Program-made: the position numbers and the translations under genes
Assembly (NCBI GenBank): GCA_013298695.1
Contig: JAAFIS010000008.1
Coordinates: 123,225 to 187,224 of the forward strand
Direction: 5' to 3'
DNA from: Betaproteobacteria bacterium
Lineage (GTDB): Bacteria; Pseudomonadota; Gammaproteobacteria; Burkholderiales; Casimicrobiaceae
Length of the DNA: 64,000 nt
In this document: positions 17,241 to 27,342 of the stretch, piece by piece
How the letters are laid out: the number at the start of each line of letters is the position of its first letter
Numbering within the stretch: the first letter of the stretch is position 1
Notes under the pieces: model-generated
Databases searched by the model: none
What the model was told of the DNA's origin: nothing
What the model saw: the letters and a program-made list of their open reading frames with translations, nothing else

Positions 17241-18377
17241 ATGGCAAAAAAAGATTTCTACAAAGTATTGGGTATCGAGAAAAGCGCGTCTGACGATGAC
17301 ATCAAGAAGGCGTATCGCAAGCTCGCGATGAAGTTTCACCCGGATCGAAACCCGGGTGATAAAGCTGCCGAAGAGTCGTTCAAAGAGGCTAAAGAGGCGT
17401 ACGAAATCCTATCGGAGCCGCAAAAGCGTGCGGCCTACGATCAATATGGACATGCCGGTGTTGACCCGCAATCGGGAATGGGCGCCGGCGCAGGCGGGTT
17501 CGCTGGCGGAAATTTCGGCGATGCGTTTGGCGATATCTTTGGAGAAATATTTGGTGGAAGCGGACGCGGTCGTCAGCAGCGCGCTGATTCTCCGTTTCGC
17601 GGCTCCGATCTTCGCTACAACCTAGAAATCTCACTTGAAGAAGCAGCGCGCGGCACGACGACGAAGCTGCGCATACCGACGACCGAAACGTGCGACGTGT
17701 GCCACGGCACCGGAGCGGAAAAGGGACACGATCCCGAGACTTGCCCGACCTGTAAGGGCGCGGGCGTTGTTCGTATGTCGCAGGGCTTCTTTAGCGTGCA
17801 GCAAACTTGCCCGCAGTGCCGTGGCAGCGGCAAGATCATCAAGCATCCGTGCAAATCTTGTCACGGCGCGGGCGTGAAAAAGACGGCGAAAACGCTCGAA
17901 GTAAAGATCCCTGCGGGTGTTGATACCGATGATCGTGTGCGTTTGTCGGGCGAGGGCGAAGCCGGTACTAATGGTGGCCCGGCAGGTGATCTCTATGTGG
18001 TCGTTCAAATCAAACCACACGCCGTGTTTCAACGCGACGGTGCAGATTTGCATTGTGAGATGCCGATATCTTTTTCAACGGCCGCTATCGGTGGTGAATT
18101 GGAAATCCCGACGCTTGACGGCAAGGCGATGCTTAAAATCCCACCTGAGACGCAGAGCGGTCAGCTCTTCAGGCTCAAGAACAAAGGCATTCGGCCCGTT
18201 CGTGGCTCCGTTACTGGCGACTTGTATTGCCACGTACAAGTTGAAACACCGGTGAACATCACGTCTCGGCAAAAAGAGCTTTTGAAAGAGTTTGAAGAGA
18301 TCCGCGTTAAACACGCGTCAAAGCAAAGTCCGAAAGAGGCGGGATTCTTCGATAAGCTGAAATCGTTCTTCGAGTAA
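17241..18377 (+). CDS. dnaJ: Molecular chaperone DnaJ (Hsp40)
   Basis: Co-chaperone that delivers unfolded proteins to DnaK and stimulates its ATPase. The 378 residues have the J domain with HPD at 33-35, a Gly/Phe-rich region ([18 protein letters not shown]), four CxxCxGxG zinc-finger repeats from C151 ([32 protein letters not shown]), and the two C-terminal beta domains. The start at 17241 gives [11 protein letters not shown], the usual N-terminus; an upstream ATG at 17208 adds 11 unlikely residues. dnaK is not upstream as it is in many bacteria. Confidence 0.96.
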   Translation: MAKKDFYKVLGIEKSASDDDIKKAYRKLAMKFHPDRNPGDKAAEESFKEAKEAYEILSEPQKRAAYDQYGHAGVDPQSGMGAGAGGFAGGNFGDAFGDIFGEIFGGSGRGRQQRADSPFRGSDLRYNLEISLEEAARGTTTKLRIPTTETCDVCHGTGAEKGHDPETCPTCKGAGVVRMSQGFFSVQQTCPQCRGSGKIIKHPCKSCHGAGVKKTAKTLEVKIPAGVDTDDRVRLSGEGEAGTNGGPAGDLYVVVQIKPHAVFQRDGADLHCEMPISFSTAAIGGELEIPTLDGKAMLKIPPETQSGQLFRLKNKGIRPVRGSVTGDLYCHVQVETPVNITSRQKELLKEFEEIRVKHASKQSPKEAGFFDKLKSFFE

Positions 18378-18428
18378 TCGATACATTTTCAGACACTTGG
18401 AATAGTCTGACGCGCTACATTGCGCGTT

Positions 18429-21400
18429 ATGTCTACCAATGCCCCGCAACAGCGACTCCGTTCGCTGCTTACCTACCCGTTCGTCGCGCTGATTCTGATT
18501 CCTGCGCTGATCATCGCCCTGTCGTCGCTCTACACTGGCTTGAAGGCCGTGGACTCGCTCTCCGAGCGAGTGATCACCGACGTTTCCAGCCGTGTAGAGC
18601 AAGCGGCTGTCCACCAGCTCGATGAGGCAGCAGTCACGCTGCGCTCTACCGTGCCCGGTGTGGCTGACGCCCACGGTAGTGCGGCTGCACTATTTTCTGA
18701 CCTCGGTGAAATTGAGAAAAAGCTCTTTGAACTTAGCTCAGGTGCACGCACTACGAGCTACTTTTTCTATGGCGGCGCCGATGGCACCTTCATCGGTGTT
18801 GATCGCCATCGCGTTGGTTCTCGCGCGGCTGCAACCGTACGCCTTAAAACCGACCGCCAATCTCCGCGAAAAATTTATTCAGCGCGGACACCGGGTGACC
18901 GCGGACGACTTATTGAAACTGAAACGCGCACCTTTGATGTTCTGGCAAGGCCGTGGTTTGCTGCAGCATCGCAATCGAAACGGCTTACATGGACGCCTGT
19001 TTACGTATCGTTTGCTTCTGGCGCGCTGGTGACCACTGCGAGTCAGCCGTTGTTTTCTGCGACCGGCTCTCTGATGGGTGTGCTTGCGGCAGACGTTGAG
19101 CTCTCTGAGCTTTCGGAATTCATGAAAACGGTCTCGGTGAGCAAGTCTGGCGTAGCGTTTATCGTCGATGAGCAAGGTTCACTCGTCGCAAGCTCGACGC
19201 TTGGACTACCTTACAAAGCAACTGCCGGTGGACAGCAACGCTTACGGGTGCGCGAATCCTCCGACCCGGTCGAGCGCGCTGCAGCCGCTTGGTGGGAAGC
19301 GCAAGCTCGCGGCAAAACACTGGCATCTGCCGAGGCGTCCTCGTCATTGACTTCGAACGCGCTGTCGATGATCTCGGCGAAGGTCAACGATCCCGATAGC
19401 GGCGCGATCGACGTTGCCTCGCGCCGGATTCGCGGTCTCGACGGCGTGGCTTGGGATATTGTCGTTGCGATCCCGCGTAGCGACCTGACTGCGCCCATCG
19501 TTCAGAGCACGGCGCTCATGTTTGCAGTCATCGTTGCCGCGCTGGCAGCGGCGCTACAGCTCGGTTTGTGGATTGTTCGGCGGGTGACGCGTGATGTCGA
19601 TTTGCTCGTTGACGCGGCAAACAAATACTCATCAACCCAAGACGCATTTGTCAAACCGGAGACCTCGCTTGAAGAAACAAGCGTGCTTGGCGCAGCGTTC
19701 GAGCGAATGTTCCAGCGCTTAAGTGATTCATCAACCATCATTCGTAAACAAAACGAAGATTTGGCGGCGCTTAACGCGAATCTCGAAGAGCGCGTCGAGC
19801 GCAGAACGCGTCAGCTTGAATCTAAAAACTTTGATCTCACCCATGAAATCACGCGCCGCGAAGTGCTTGAACGCGAGCTTCGTCTCGCAAATGAAACAGC
19901 GACAGTGCAGTCGCAAAACAAAGCGCGTTTCATGGCGATGCTGAGCCACGAGTTACGCACTCCGCTGCAGGCGGTAATTGGGCAGAGTCAGCTGTTGATG
20001 AGCAAATCCTCGGTCGCTCCAGACGAGGCGCGGATGCTTGACGCAACTTCAAAATCACTTCTGACGTTGATCGATAGCGTGCTCTCGCACACGTTCGTTG
20101 AGACTGGGCGCATCGACGCCAAAGCAAGAGAGTTTGAGTTAAAGCCCGCAATCGAGGGCGCGGTTGCAGTGGCGTGCGCGGCCAATGAAGTTCCGGTCGA
20201 CACGGTCACCATCGACGTCGCTGCCAACGTCCCCGCGTTCGTGATTACTGACGATGGCGTTCTGCGTCAACTCATTAGTAATCTCGTCGCCAACGCGTTC
20301 AAGCACGCGCCAAAGGCAAGGGTGTTTATCCGCGTGACTCGCTTGCCAGCCGAACAGTCTGATCCTCCATTAAGCGTACTGAAACTCGATCAGCCCTTTA
20401 AACTTCTGGTGCAAGTGTCGGATAACGGACCCGGCGTTTCTGAGTGGGCGCGACCAACCCTTTTTCAAGCGCCGCTATCCGCGATCAGCGCGGAACACGC
20501 ACCCGGCGCTACTCGAGGGCTTGGCTTATCGATTTGCGCGCTGATGGCGCGCTCACTCGGTGGCACGATTCGCTACGTTGAGTTACCGAGCGCGGGTGCG
20601 ACGTTTGAGTTTTCGGTCGAAGCAGCGGCAGGCGCCTCGGGTGTGAACAGCGCGGGGCGCCACGAAGCCACCGCGCCCCACGATATCGCTCACGCTGGTC
20701 TTCGCTGTCTCGTGGTCGATGACCATGAGCTCAACTTGCGCTTAGTGTCGGAAATGCTGAAACTGCTCGGGCACACGGTTCAAGGCGTGACCAGCGGTGA
20801 GGCGGCGGTGAACGCAGCCCATGACGCGCTGTACGTCGCGAATACGGTCGCCGCAACTTCGCCTTTCGACGTGATCTTCATGGATTTGAATTTACCCGGT
20901 ATCTCGGGTGTGGAAGCGATCGACGCGATCAAGGCGTTGTACGTTCGCGCTGCGGTGCAAATGCCGCGCTTTGTCGTGTTGACGGCCAGCAATCGGGTCG
21001 AACTAGATCGGTTTGGCGCAACTGCGTCACACTTGGCGTATTTATCCAAGCCGGCCACGCTGTCAACGCTTGCACGAGTGTTGGCAGAAACTCCACTGCC
21101 CGACTCTTCCGCGCCGCCGAATGCGTCGAACGCCGCGCTTGATCTGCTGAAACCGGTTGTATTGAGCCAGCTTTTGGAGATGGACCGGCGGAGTCAACAT
21201 CCGTTTCTCCGGCCGCTGGTGGAGGAATACGCTGCATCGCTGCCCAAAGAATGGGCAAACTTGCGAAGCGTAATGGAGCGCGGCGACACGGTGAACGTTC
21301 GGCACCTTTCGCACGCAATGATCGGAGGCGCGGAGCAGGTTGGTGCGCAAAGACTGGCCAAGCTGCTGCGGGCGGTTCACGATGAAACGCATCAAAACGA

Positions 21401-21479
21401 CTTGATCCCAGAACTTTCTGTAGCGGTTACAGATACGGCGCAGGCGCTTATCAGCTGGATTAAGTTCAACTATGCGTAG
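18429..21479 (+). CDS. Hybrid sensor histidine kinase with Cache-like sensor, receiver and Hpt domains
   Basis: A 1016-residue inner-membrane kinase. Order: membrane segment 1 (about 16-38), a long periplasmic region of Cache type ending in a second segment (TALMFAVIVAALAAALQLGLW), a HAMP-like linker and coiled coil, the phosphoacceptor H507 in MLSHELRTPLQA, a catalytic ATP domain (NLVANAFKHA, VSDNGPGVS, GLGLSICALMARSLGG), a receiver with phosphoacceptor D819 in FMDLNLPG, and a C-terminal Hpt domain with H962 (SHAMIGGAEQVGA). All four phosphorelay stations are therefore in one chain, except the final output. The ATG at 18429 was preferred to a TTG three codons upstream. The NarL-type regulator 143 bases downstream is the likely partner. 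Signal unknown. Confidence 0.9.
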   Translation: MSTNAPQQRLRSLLTYPFVALILIPALIIALSSLYTGLKAVDSLSERVITDVSSRVEQAAVHQLDEAAVTLRSTVPGVADAHGSAAALFSDLGEIEKKLFELSSGARTTSYFFYGGADGTFIGVDRHRVGSRAAATVRLKTDRQSPRKIYSARTPGDRGRLIETETRTFDVLARPWFAAASQSKRLTWTPVYVSFASGALVTTASQPLFSATGSLMGVLAADVELSELSEFMKTVSVSKSGVAFIVDEQGSLVASSTLGLPYKATAGGQQRLRVRESSDPVERAAAAWWEAQARGKTLASAEASSSLTSNALSMISAKVNDPDSGAIDVASRRIRGLDGVAWDIVVAIPRSDLTAPIVQSTALMFAVIVAALAAALQLGLWIVRRVTRDVDLLVDAANKYSSTQDAFVKPETSLEETSVLGAAFERMFQRLSDSSTIIRKQNEDLAALNANLEERVERRTRQLESKNFDLTHEITRREVLERELRLANETATVQSQNKARFMAMLSHELRTPLQAVIGQSQLLMSKSSVAPDEARMLDATSKSLLTLIDSVLSHTFVETGRIDAKAREFELKPAIEGAVAVACAANEVPVDTVTIDVAANVPAFVITDDGVLRQLISNLVANAFKHAPKARVFIRVTRLPAEQSDPPLSVLKLDQPFKLLVQVSDNGPGVSEWARPTLFQAPLSAISAEHAPGATRGLGLSICALMARSLGGTIRYVELPSAGATFEFSVEAAAGASGVNSAGRHEATAPHDIAHAGLRCLVVDDHELNLRLVSEMLKLLGHTVQGVTSGEAAVNAAHDALYVANTVAATSPFDVIFMDLNLPGISGVEAIDAIKALYVRAAVQMPRFVVLTASNRVELDRFGATASHLAYLSKPATLSTLARVLAETPLPDSSAPPNASNAALDLLKPVVLSQLLEMDRRSQHPFLRPLVEEYAASLPKEWANLRSVMERGDTVNVRHLSHAMIGGAEQVGAQRLAKLLRAVHDETHQNDLIPELSVAVTDTAQALISWIKFNYA

Positions 21480-21622
21480 CGCGCCACAACCTTAAATACC
21501 ACTCACACCTAAGACAGTTCCGATTTTTACGCTTTAGCACGTTTGCGTCCTTGAAATCGTTTGTAGCGCGTGCAGAATTGCGACCGGCACGGGGGTGCCT
21601 TGGGAGTTAAGAGGAATTGAAC

Positions 21623-22231
21623 GTGGTAAGAATTGGAATAGCAGACGATCATCCGATCGTTCGCGCTGGCATGCGCGGCATTATCGCGAGCGATGATTCA
21701 TTAGTTATGGCCGGTGAAGCGGTCGACAGTATCACTACGATTGAACTGCTGCGAAAGCAAAAAGTCGATGTGCTGCTGCTGGATCTTGCGATGCCTGGTC
21801 GCGGTGGTTTGTGGCTGCTTTCGAGAGTGCTCGACGAACAGCCCGGTTTGCGCGTGATCGTACTCTCTTCGTATGACCCGGCGTCACACCGAGAGCGATC
21901 ACTTGCGCTCGGTGCTGCGGCTTATCTCACGAAAGAAACCGAGCCCGCTGATGTTTTGAAAGCAATTCGCGACGTCCTGCGACGTCCCGCGCCCGCAAGA
22001 GTGCGCGTGATGGAGGCGGAGCCTCACACGATGCTTTCAAACCGACAGTACGACATTTTCATGCATTTAGTGGCCGGGAAATCGGTCACCGACATCGCGG
22101 GGATGTTCAGCTTGAGCGTCAAAACAGTGAGCACGCACAAGATCGCGGTTCAGCGACGTTTAGGTGCTGAGAGCGTTGTCGACCTCGTTCGCTACGCCTC
22201 AACACACGGACTGGCTCCGGTCGCGGTCTAG
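21623..22231 (+). CDS. NarL/FixJ-family response regulator
   Basis: A 202-residue transcription factor: an N-terminal receiver (IADDHPIVRAG, phosphoacceptor D54 in LLLDLAMPG, Lys in YLTKE) and a C-terminal LuxR-type helix-turn-helix (LSNRQYDIFMHLVAGKSVTD through SVKTVSTHKIAVQRRLG). The GTG at 21623 was chosen because GAGGA stands seven bases upstream; the TTG at 21617 is too close to that site. It is probably the output of the upstream hybrid kinase, as it follows on the same strand with no clear terminator between. Targets unknown. Confidence 0.93.
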   Translation: MVRIGIADDHPIVRAGMRGIIASDDSLVMAGEAVDSITTIELLRKQKVDVLLLDLAMPGRGGLWLLSRVLDEQPGLRVIVLSSYDPASHRERSLALGAAAYLTKETEPADVLKAIRDVLRRPAPARVRVMEAEPHTMLSNRQYDIFMHLVAGKSVTDIAGMFSLSVKTVSTHKIAVQRRLGAESVVDLVRYASTHGLAPVAV

Positions 22232-22252
22232 ATCGATTTGACGTGTCCGAGC

Positions 22253-22270
22253 CCCGACCGCTGCGTCGGG
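22253..22270 (+). terminator. Weak terminator-like hairpin after the response regulator
   Basis: CCCGAC-cgctgc-GTCGGG forms a 6-bp GC-rich stem 22 bases after the stop, followed by TGTTTG, a poor T tract. A second dyad, GCCTAG-N9-CTAGGC at 22347-22367, lies further down, ahead of the next gene. Confidence 0.4.
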
Positions 22271-22425
22271 TGTTTGCACGGTAATAGCGGCCCTATTCGT
22301 CGCATTGGCGCGGAATGGTGCATGTCCGTTTCGAAATAGGGTTCTGCCTAGTCGTTCTAACTAGGCTTAATTTCTATACTTCGGATCTGTCCAAGACAAA
22401 CTTGTCTGATTTTGAAGGAGCCGTC

Positions 22426-23397
22426 ATGATTACTCGCCGCGATCTATTAATCGGTGGAGGTGCTGCTACCGCCGCCTACGCAGCCTCATCGTTTTTCCCA
22501 TTAGTTGCGCAAAACGCACCCAATTTCGGCGCGCCGAGCGTGGTGCAAGTGGGTTTCCGTAAGCAAAAGTTAGGCGATATGGAAATCGTTGCGTTGAACG
22601 ACGGCGTCCTGCGCCGTCCGCTTGCCGCTGAGTTCGTGAAAAATGCGCCGCTTGACGACGTTAAAGCGTTGCTCAAATCGCAAGACCTGCCCACCGATTA
22701 CATCGATATCCCGTTCACCGCTTTTTTGGTGATCGCGGGCAACCGCAAAATTTTGATGGACACCGGTTTCGCCGACAATGGTCCGGCAACCACCGGCCGT
22801 TTGATGGCGAATCTGAACGCCGCCGGACTCAAAGCCGAAGACATTACGGATGTTGTGATCAGCCATTTCCACGGCGATCACATCAACGGCGTGCGCAACA
22901 AAGCCGGTCAATTGGTGTACCCAAAAGCGAAAATCATGGTGCCCGCACCTGAGTTCGCGTTCTGGATGGACGACGCACGTATGAATGCTGCGCCGGAAGC
23001 GATGAAGGGCGCATTCCAAGCCGTTCGCCGTGTGTTTGGCGGATTGAACGCTGAGCAAATGACGCAATTCCAGCCGGGCAGCGAGATTGCACCAGGCATC
23101 ACGAGCGTCGCGGCGTATGGTCACACGCCAGGGCACACATTGTTTACCGTGCAGAGCAAAGGCGAGAAATTCGCATTCGTTGCCGATGTCACCAATATTC
23201 CGCAACTGTTCGCGCGCAATCCCGATTGGGCGGTTCAGTTTGACATGGACGCTGATGCGGCCCGTGCAACGCGCCGCAAAGTGTTTGAGATGATCGTGAA
23301 CGAGAAAATGATGGCGGGTGGCTACCACTTCCCGTTCCCAGCGTTCGGCAAAATCGAGAAACTCGGTAACGGTTACGATTTCAAACCGGTCGCGTAA
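22426..23397 (+). CDS. Tat-exported metallo-beta-lactamase-fold hydrolase
   Basis: A 323-residue enzyme with a twin-arginine signal (MITRRDLLIGGGAATAAYAA) and then the MBL fold. The metal motif H-x-H-x-D-H is H147, H149, D151, H152 (SHFHGDH). Further ligand regions are YGHTPGHT and FVADVTN. It resembles periplasmic MBL proteins of the quorum-quenching or aryl-hydrolase type, but the substrate cannot be read. GAAGGAG lies five bases before the ATG; upstream in-frame starts have no such site. A strong intrinsic terminator follows at 23427. Confidence 0.88.
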   Translation: MITRRDLLIGGGAATAAYAASSFFPLVAQNAPNFGAPSVVQVGFRKQKLGDMEIVALNDGVLRRPLAAEFVKNAPLDDVKALLKSQDLPTDYIDIPFTAFLVIAGNRKILMDTGFADNGPATTGRLMANLNAAGLKAEDITDVVISHFHGDHINGVRNKAGQLVYPKAKIMVPAPEFAFWMDDARMNAAPEAMKGAFQAVRRVFGGLNAEQMTQFQPGSEIAPGITSVAAYGHTPGHTLFTVQSKGEKFAFVADVTNIPQLFARNPDWAVQFDMDADAARATRRKVFEMIVNEKMMAGGYHFPFPAFGKIEKLGNGYDFKPVA

Positions 23398-23426
23398 GTC
23401 GCGAGCCGCGAACACGTTAGAAAAAG

Positions 23427-23450
23427 AAAGCACCTTCGGGTGCTTTTTTT
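23427..23450 (+). terminator. Intrinsic terminator
   Basis: AAAGCACC-TTCG-GGTGCTTT followed by TTTT: an 8-bp stem with a UUCG tetraloop and a T run, 29 bases after the MBL gene stop. The same stem and loop recur after rpmA (27633). Confidence 0.93.
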
Positions 23451-23468
23451 ATAGCTATTTCTGTAAAT

Positions 23469-23550
23469 CCCCAATTAACCTGGGCAATCACCGGAATTTA
23501 CTGCAAAACTAAAAAAATGTGTTTTGCACTACTTAGCCAACTTAATTGGC
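23469..23550. repeat. Two palindromes of the CCCAATT family
   Basis: CCCAATTAACCTGGGC (23469-23484) and GCCAACTTAATTGGC (23536-23550) are two degenerate copies of the dispersed palindrome. They lie in the 299-base spacer between the terminator and mmsA, which shows nothing else. Confidence 0.45.
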
Positions 23551-23696
23551 GACTGGCGCGGTGAAGCTCATTTCAAGTACCTGTCGGCCGTATCCGTTGC
23601 GGCGCACGGCGCCACGTTCGAACACGAACTGGAACACTGCGGGCCGACGACAGCGCCTCACGCGTACAGTGCCGATTCGTCTGCAATACTTCGTTT

Positions 23697-25235
23697 ATGA
23701 ACTCCATCCACACCTCAAACGCATCCGACGTTTCCGCCTCTGTTCCGACCCTCGCCCATCACGTCGGCGGCCGCGCGTTCGTCGGCACCAGCCGCCGCGA
23801 CCAACCGGTCTTCAACCCGGCCACCGGCGAGATTACCGGGCGTGTAGCGCTTGCCAATGATGCAGACGTAAACGTCGCAGTGGCTGCTGCGAAAGCCGCG
23901 TTTCCGGCATGGGCCAATACGCCGCCGATCAAACGCGCGCGGGTGATGAATAGGTTTCTCGCGTTGGTTAATCAGCACAAGGATGAGCTGGCGCGCGCGA
24001 TCACGCTGGAACACGGCAAGGTGTTTTCCGATGCGCAGGGAGAGGTTGATCGTGCAATCGACGTGATCGAATTTGCCTGTGGAATTCCGCAGTTGCTGAA
24101 GGGCGATTACACCGATCAAGTGTCGACCGGGATCGACAACTGGACGATGCGCCAGCCGCTTGGCGTAGTCGCGGGCATTACGCCGTTTAACTTTCCGATG
24201 ATGGTGCCGGCGTGGATGTATCCAGTCGCTATTGCTGCAGGCAACACGTTTGTTTTGAAACCCAGCCCAATCGATCCAACGGCAACTCTCATGACCGCGG
24301 CGCTGATGAAAGACGCCGGCTTTCCTGACGGTGTGTTCAACGTGGTGCAAGGCGATAAAGAGGCCGTTGATGCGCTGTTGACTCACCCTGATGTTCAGGC
24401 GATTTCATTTGTTGGCAGCACGCCGATCGCCAACTACGTCTACGAAACCGGCGCTCGGCACGGCAAGCGTGTTCAGGCCTTAGGTGGAGCGAAAAATCAT
24501 TTAATCGTGATGCCCGACGCAGATATCGACAAGGCGGTCGACGCCTTGATGGGCGCGGCGTATGGCTCAGCGGGCGAGCGTTGCATGGCGATTAGTGTCG
24601 CCGTGCTGGTCGGCTCTGCGGCAGACCAAGTGATGCCCAAGCTCAAATCCGCGGTGACCCAGCTTCGCATCGGAAGCGGGCTCGATCCCGCGAGCGAGAT
24701 GGGGCCAATCGTGACCGCGCAAGCGCGCCAACGAATTTTGGGTTACGTCGAAAAAGGCGTTGCCGAAGGCGCAACATTGATCGCCGACGGGCGCGCGCAA
24801 TCGGATGCGGGGCGAGTTGACGGATTCTTTCTCGGCGGCACATTGTTTGATCACGTCACGCCGAACATGTCGATTTATCGCGAAGAGATTTTCGGGCCGG
24901 TGCTGTCGTGTGTTCGCGTGAAGACGTTTGAAGAGGCGCTTGCTCTCGTGAATGCACACGAATTTGGTAACGGCGTTTCCTGCTTCACTAGCGACGGCAA
25001 TATCGCTCGTGAATTCGCGCGCGGTGTCCAGGTGGGCATGGTCGGTATCAACGTACCCATTCCGGTGCCAATGGCGTGGCACGGCTTTGGCGGATGGAAG
25101 CGAAGCCTTTTCGGCGATATGCACGCTTACGGCGAAGAGGGCGTGCGTTTCTACACCAAACAAAAAAGCGTGATGCAGCGCTGGCCGGATTCGATCAGCA
25201 AAGGCGCGGAGTTCACGATGCCGGTTGCGAAATAG
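23697..25235 (+). CDS. mmsA: Methylmalonate-semialdehyde dehydrogenase (CoA-acylating)
   Basis: Converts methylmalonate semialdehyde (and malonate semialdehyde) with NAD+ and CoA to propionyl-CoA (acetyl-CoA) and CO2, in valine or inositol breakdown. The 512-residue aldehyde dehydrogenase has [14 protein letters not shown], typical of the MmsA/IolA group, [20 protein letters not shown], and the catalytic C296 in [10 protein letters not shown]. The end [15 protein letters not shown] motif (here [19 protein letters not shown]) is also MmsA-specific. No other valine or inositol catabolic genes lie nearby. No Shine-Dalgarno is visible before the ATG, so initiation may be weak or leaderless. Confidence 0.93.
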   Translation: MNSIHTSNASDVSASVPTLAHHVGGRAFVGTSRRDQPVFNPATGEITGRVALANDADVNVAVAAAKAAFPAWANTPPIKRARVMNRFLALVNQHKDELARAITLEHGKVFSDAQGEVDRAIDVIEFACGIPQLLKGDYTDQVSTGIDNWTMRQPLGVVAGITPFNFPMMVPAWMYPVAIAAGNTFVLKPSPIDPTATLMTAALMKDAGFPDGVFNVVQGDKEAVDALLTHPDVQAISFVGSTPIANYVYETGARHGKRVQALGGAKNHLIVMPDADIDKAVDALMGAAYGSAGERCMAISVAVLVGSAADQVMPKLKSAVTQLRIGSGLDPASEMGPIVTAQARQRILGYVEKGVAEGATLIADGRAQSDAGRVDGFFLGGTLFDHVTPNMSIYREEIFGPVLSCVRVKTFEEALALVNAHEFGNGVSCFTSDGNIAREFARGVQVGMVGINVPIPVPMAWHGFGGWKRSLFGDMHAYGEEGVRFYTKQKSVMQRWPDSISKGAEFTMPVAK

Positions 25236-25249
25236 CGCTGGAAATTGTC

Positions 25250-25271
25250 GGTGCACCTGCGACGGTGCACC
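25250..25271 (+). terminator. Hairpin after mmsA
   Basis: GGTGCACC-tgcgac-GGTGCACC: each arm is itself palindromic, giving an 8-bp stem 14 bases after the mmsA stop. No T run follows. A 37-codon frame starting MKRLLLISFVAELL at 25274 follows directly; I do not call it a gene because it has no ribosome site or conserved feature. Confidence 0.45.
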
Positions 25272-25377
25272 GCATGAAGAGGCTACTACTTATCAGCTTC
25301 GTCGCAGAATTGTTGGCGTCGTCGGGCGAAAAAGAGCTTTCACGGCATGCGCAGTATCTGTTTAAATTAGCCGCCAA

Positions 25378-25393
25378 GCCCAATTGAATTGGC
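25378..25393. repeat. Palindrome of the CCCAATT family
   Basis: GCCCAATTGAATTGGC, in the spacer between the convergent mmsA and ispB genes, 52 bases from the ispB stop. One of the cleaner members of the family. Confidence 0.5.
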
Positions 25394-25445
25394 GTTTGCG
25401 AACGAGTGCTGTGGTTTCAGCGCGGCGCCACAATCAATAGCTCAC

Positions 25446-26450
25446 TCAAAGGTGTCGCTGGATGGCGTAGCTGCACAAATCAAGCATCCACGTTTTTGCG
25501 CGCGAGTCGGGCAGCGACGCAATCTCTGATGCCGCAGCGTTCGCGTGGCGGGCGGCGGCGTCCATACTGGCATCCAGCGCGCCACACGACTCAAGCAATG
25601 CGCGAACTTTCGGTAAATGATCGTGTTCGTGGGTCACGCGATTGTTTTGGATGACTGAGCGCAGCCAGTCGCGCTCCGCCGGAGCGCTTTTTGCGAGTGC
25701 CAAGATGATCGGCAGCGTGAGTTTGCCCTCGGCCAAATCGTCGCCCAAACTTTTGCCCATCACGTCGGCATCGCCCCGGTAGTCGAGCACGTCGTCGGCG
25801 ATTTGAAACGCAACGCCCAAGCGGCGCGCATAGTTTGCCATCATGTGCTCGTGATCAAGACTTGCGCCAGCAGCGATCGCGCCCAGTGCGCCCGCTGCTT
25901 CGAAAAGTTTGGCGGTTTTGGCTTCGATCACGTTCATGTAATCGGCCTCGCTCAAGTCAAGGTTGCCGATCGCCATCAGCTGCATCACTTCGCCTTCAGC
26001 GATGCGATTGGTTGCTTCAGATACGATTTGCAGCACGCGCAGGCTTTGCGTGGCAACCATCACTTGAAACGCTCGGCTGTAGAGGAAATCGCCAACTAAC
26101 ACGCTTGCTGCGTTTCCGAACTCTGCGTTCGCCGTTGCGCGACCACGTCGCAAATCGGACTCGTCGACCACGTCGTCGTGGAGCAGAGTCGCAGTGTGAA
26201 TCAACTCAACGGTTGTCGCAAGACTCACTGCAAAGTCTGATTTAGGCCGTGCGCTAAGGGCATCACAGCATAAAAAGACTAAAACCGGACGTAGGCGTTT
26301 TCCACCTGCGGAGATTATGTAGTCAGCGATAGATCGAATAAGCAGAACATCCGAATCGAGCGTCGAGCGGAGTCGGGCGTCGAGAGCCTGCAATTCCTCG
26401 TGCAAGCCCTCAACAATGCTTTGAATCGACGGCGATGTCACGGAGGTCAT
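25446..26450 (-). CDS. ispB: Octaprenyl (polyprenyl) diphosphate synthase
   Basis: Extends farnesyl diphosphate with isopentenyl diphosphate to make the ubiquinone side chain. The 334 residues carry the trans-prenyltransferase motifs GGKRLRP (50-55), the first aspartate-rich motif LLHDDVVDESDLRRG (D92, D93, D96), GDFLYSRAF, and the second motif FQIADDVLDYRGD. It faces away from rplU-rpmA, the common arrangement in Proteobacteria. The chain length (C40) is inferred from family context. Confidence 0.95.
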   Translation of the reverse strand: MTSVTSPSIQSIVEGLHEELQALDARLRSTLDSDVLLIRSIADYIISAGGKRLRPVLVFLCCDALSARPKSDFAVSLATTVELIHTATLLHDDVVDESDLRRGRATANAEFGNAASVLVGDFLYSRAFQVMVATQSLRVLQIVSEATNRIAEGEVMQLMAIGNLDLSEADYMNVIEAKTAKLFEAAGALGAIAAGASLDHEHMMANYARRLGVAFQIADDVLDYRGDADVMGKSLGDDLAEGKLTLPIILALAKSAPAERDWLRSVIQNNRVTHEHDHLPKVRALLESCGALDASMDAAARHANAAASEIASLPDSRAKTWMLDLCSYAIQRHL

Positions 26451-26650
26451 GCCTAGATTCTAGGGGAGCGTCCTCACATAGCGCGGCCGACGTAGAGCGG
26501 ATAACTTAGGCTCATACGCGCCAAACTGAAAAACATTGTTAGAATACAAGGCTTTCCATCGTCTGCGTGACGTTATTGGTTCCCAATTTGGGGGATCGAG
26601 CGCCACCCAGGTATGGCAAATGTTCTTTAGTCATTAAAGGTTTATCAACA

Positions 26651-27325
26651 ATGTATGCGGTCATAAAAACCGGCGGCAAGCAGTATCGCGTGTCAGCTGG
26701 CGAAAAACTCAAGGTAGAACAGATATCTGCAGACATTGGTGCCACCATCACGTTAAATGAAGTGCTCGCCGTTGGCGCAGGCGCGGATCTCGTGGTCGGA
26801 GCCCCTCTAGTCTCAGGTGCGAAAGTCGACGCGTTAGTCGTCGATCACGGTCGTGGCGACAAAGTGCGCATTTTCAAACTGCGCCGTCGTAAGCACTACA
26901 AACGTCAAATGGGCCATCGTCAAAATTTCACTGAAATTTTGATCTCGACTATTTATGGCGCGAACGGTGTTGAAGTCGCGAAAGCGTCGGCAGCCCCAGC
27001 GGGCGTTGCAAGCGCACCGGTAGCAGCAGCAAAGAAAACGTCAAAAGTACGTGGCAAGAAAAAAGATGGCAGCGATGACATCGAAATGATCGAAGGCATC
27101 GGCCCGAAGATCGCTGAATTGCTGCGCAACGACGGCATCACCACGTTCGAAGCGCTGTCCAAAGCAAGCATCGAGCAAATCAAAGCCTCGCTCGACAAAG
27201 GCGGCGCGAAATTCAATATCGCCAAGCCCGACACCTGGGCCGAGCAAGCAGCGCTCGCTGCTAAGGGCGATTGGGCAGCATTCGACAAGCTCACCGAAGA
27301 GCTCGTTGGCGGCGTTCGTAAGTAA
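26651..27325 (+). CDS. rplU: 50S ribosomal protein L21 with extra C-terminal helix-hairpin-helix domain
   Basis: Residues 1-103 are a standard L21 ([20 protein letters not shown] ... [21 protein letters not shown]). The protein then continues for about 120 residues: an Ala/Lys-rich linker ([29 protein letters not shown]) and a globular part beginning [30 protein letters not shown] is a helix-hairpin-helix nucleic-acid-binding signature, followed by [20 protein letters not shown] and [19 protein letters not shown]. Normal bacterial L21 is 100-105 residues. I recall similar tails on Bacteroidetes L21 but not as a rule in Betaproteobacteria. The frame is continuous and rpmA follows after 17 bases, so this is not a misassembly artefact on its face. 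Confidence 0.95.
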   Translation: MYAVIKTGGKQYRVSAGEKLKVEQISADIGATITLNEVLAVGAGADLVVGAPLVSGAKVDALVVDHGRGDKVRIFKLRRRKHYKRQMGHRQNFTEILISTIYGANGVEVAKASAAPAGVASAPVAAAKKTSKVRGKKKDGSDDIEMIEGIGPKIAELLRNDGITTFEALSKASIEQIKASLDKGGAKFNIAKPDTWAEQAALAAKGDWAAFDKLTEELVGGVRK

Positions 27326-27342
27326 TTAGGAGCTAGAACACC

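Noticed and set aside
25274..25387. 37-codon frame MKRLLLISFVAELL... after mmsA
   Set aside because: No ribosome site, overlaps the hairpin region and shows no similarity to a known small protein; too weak to call.
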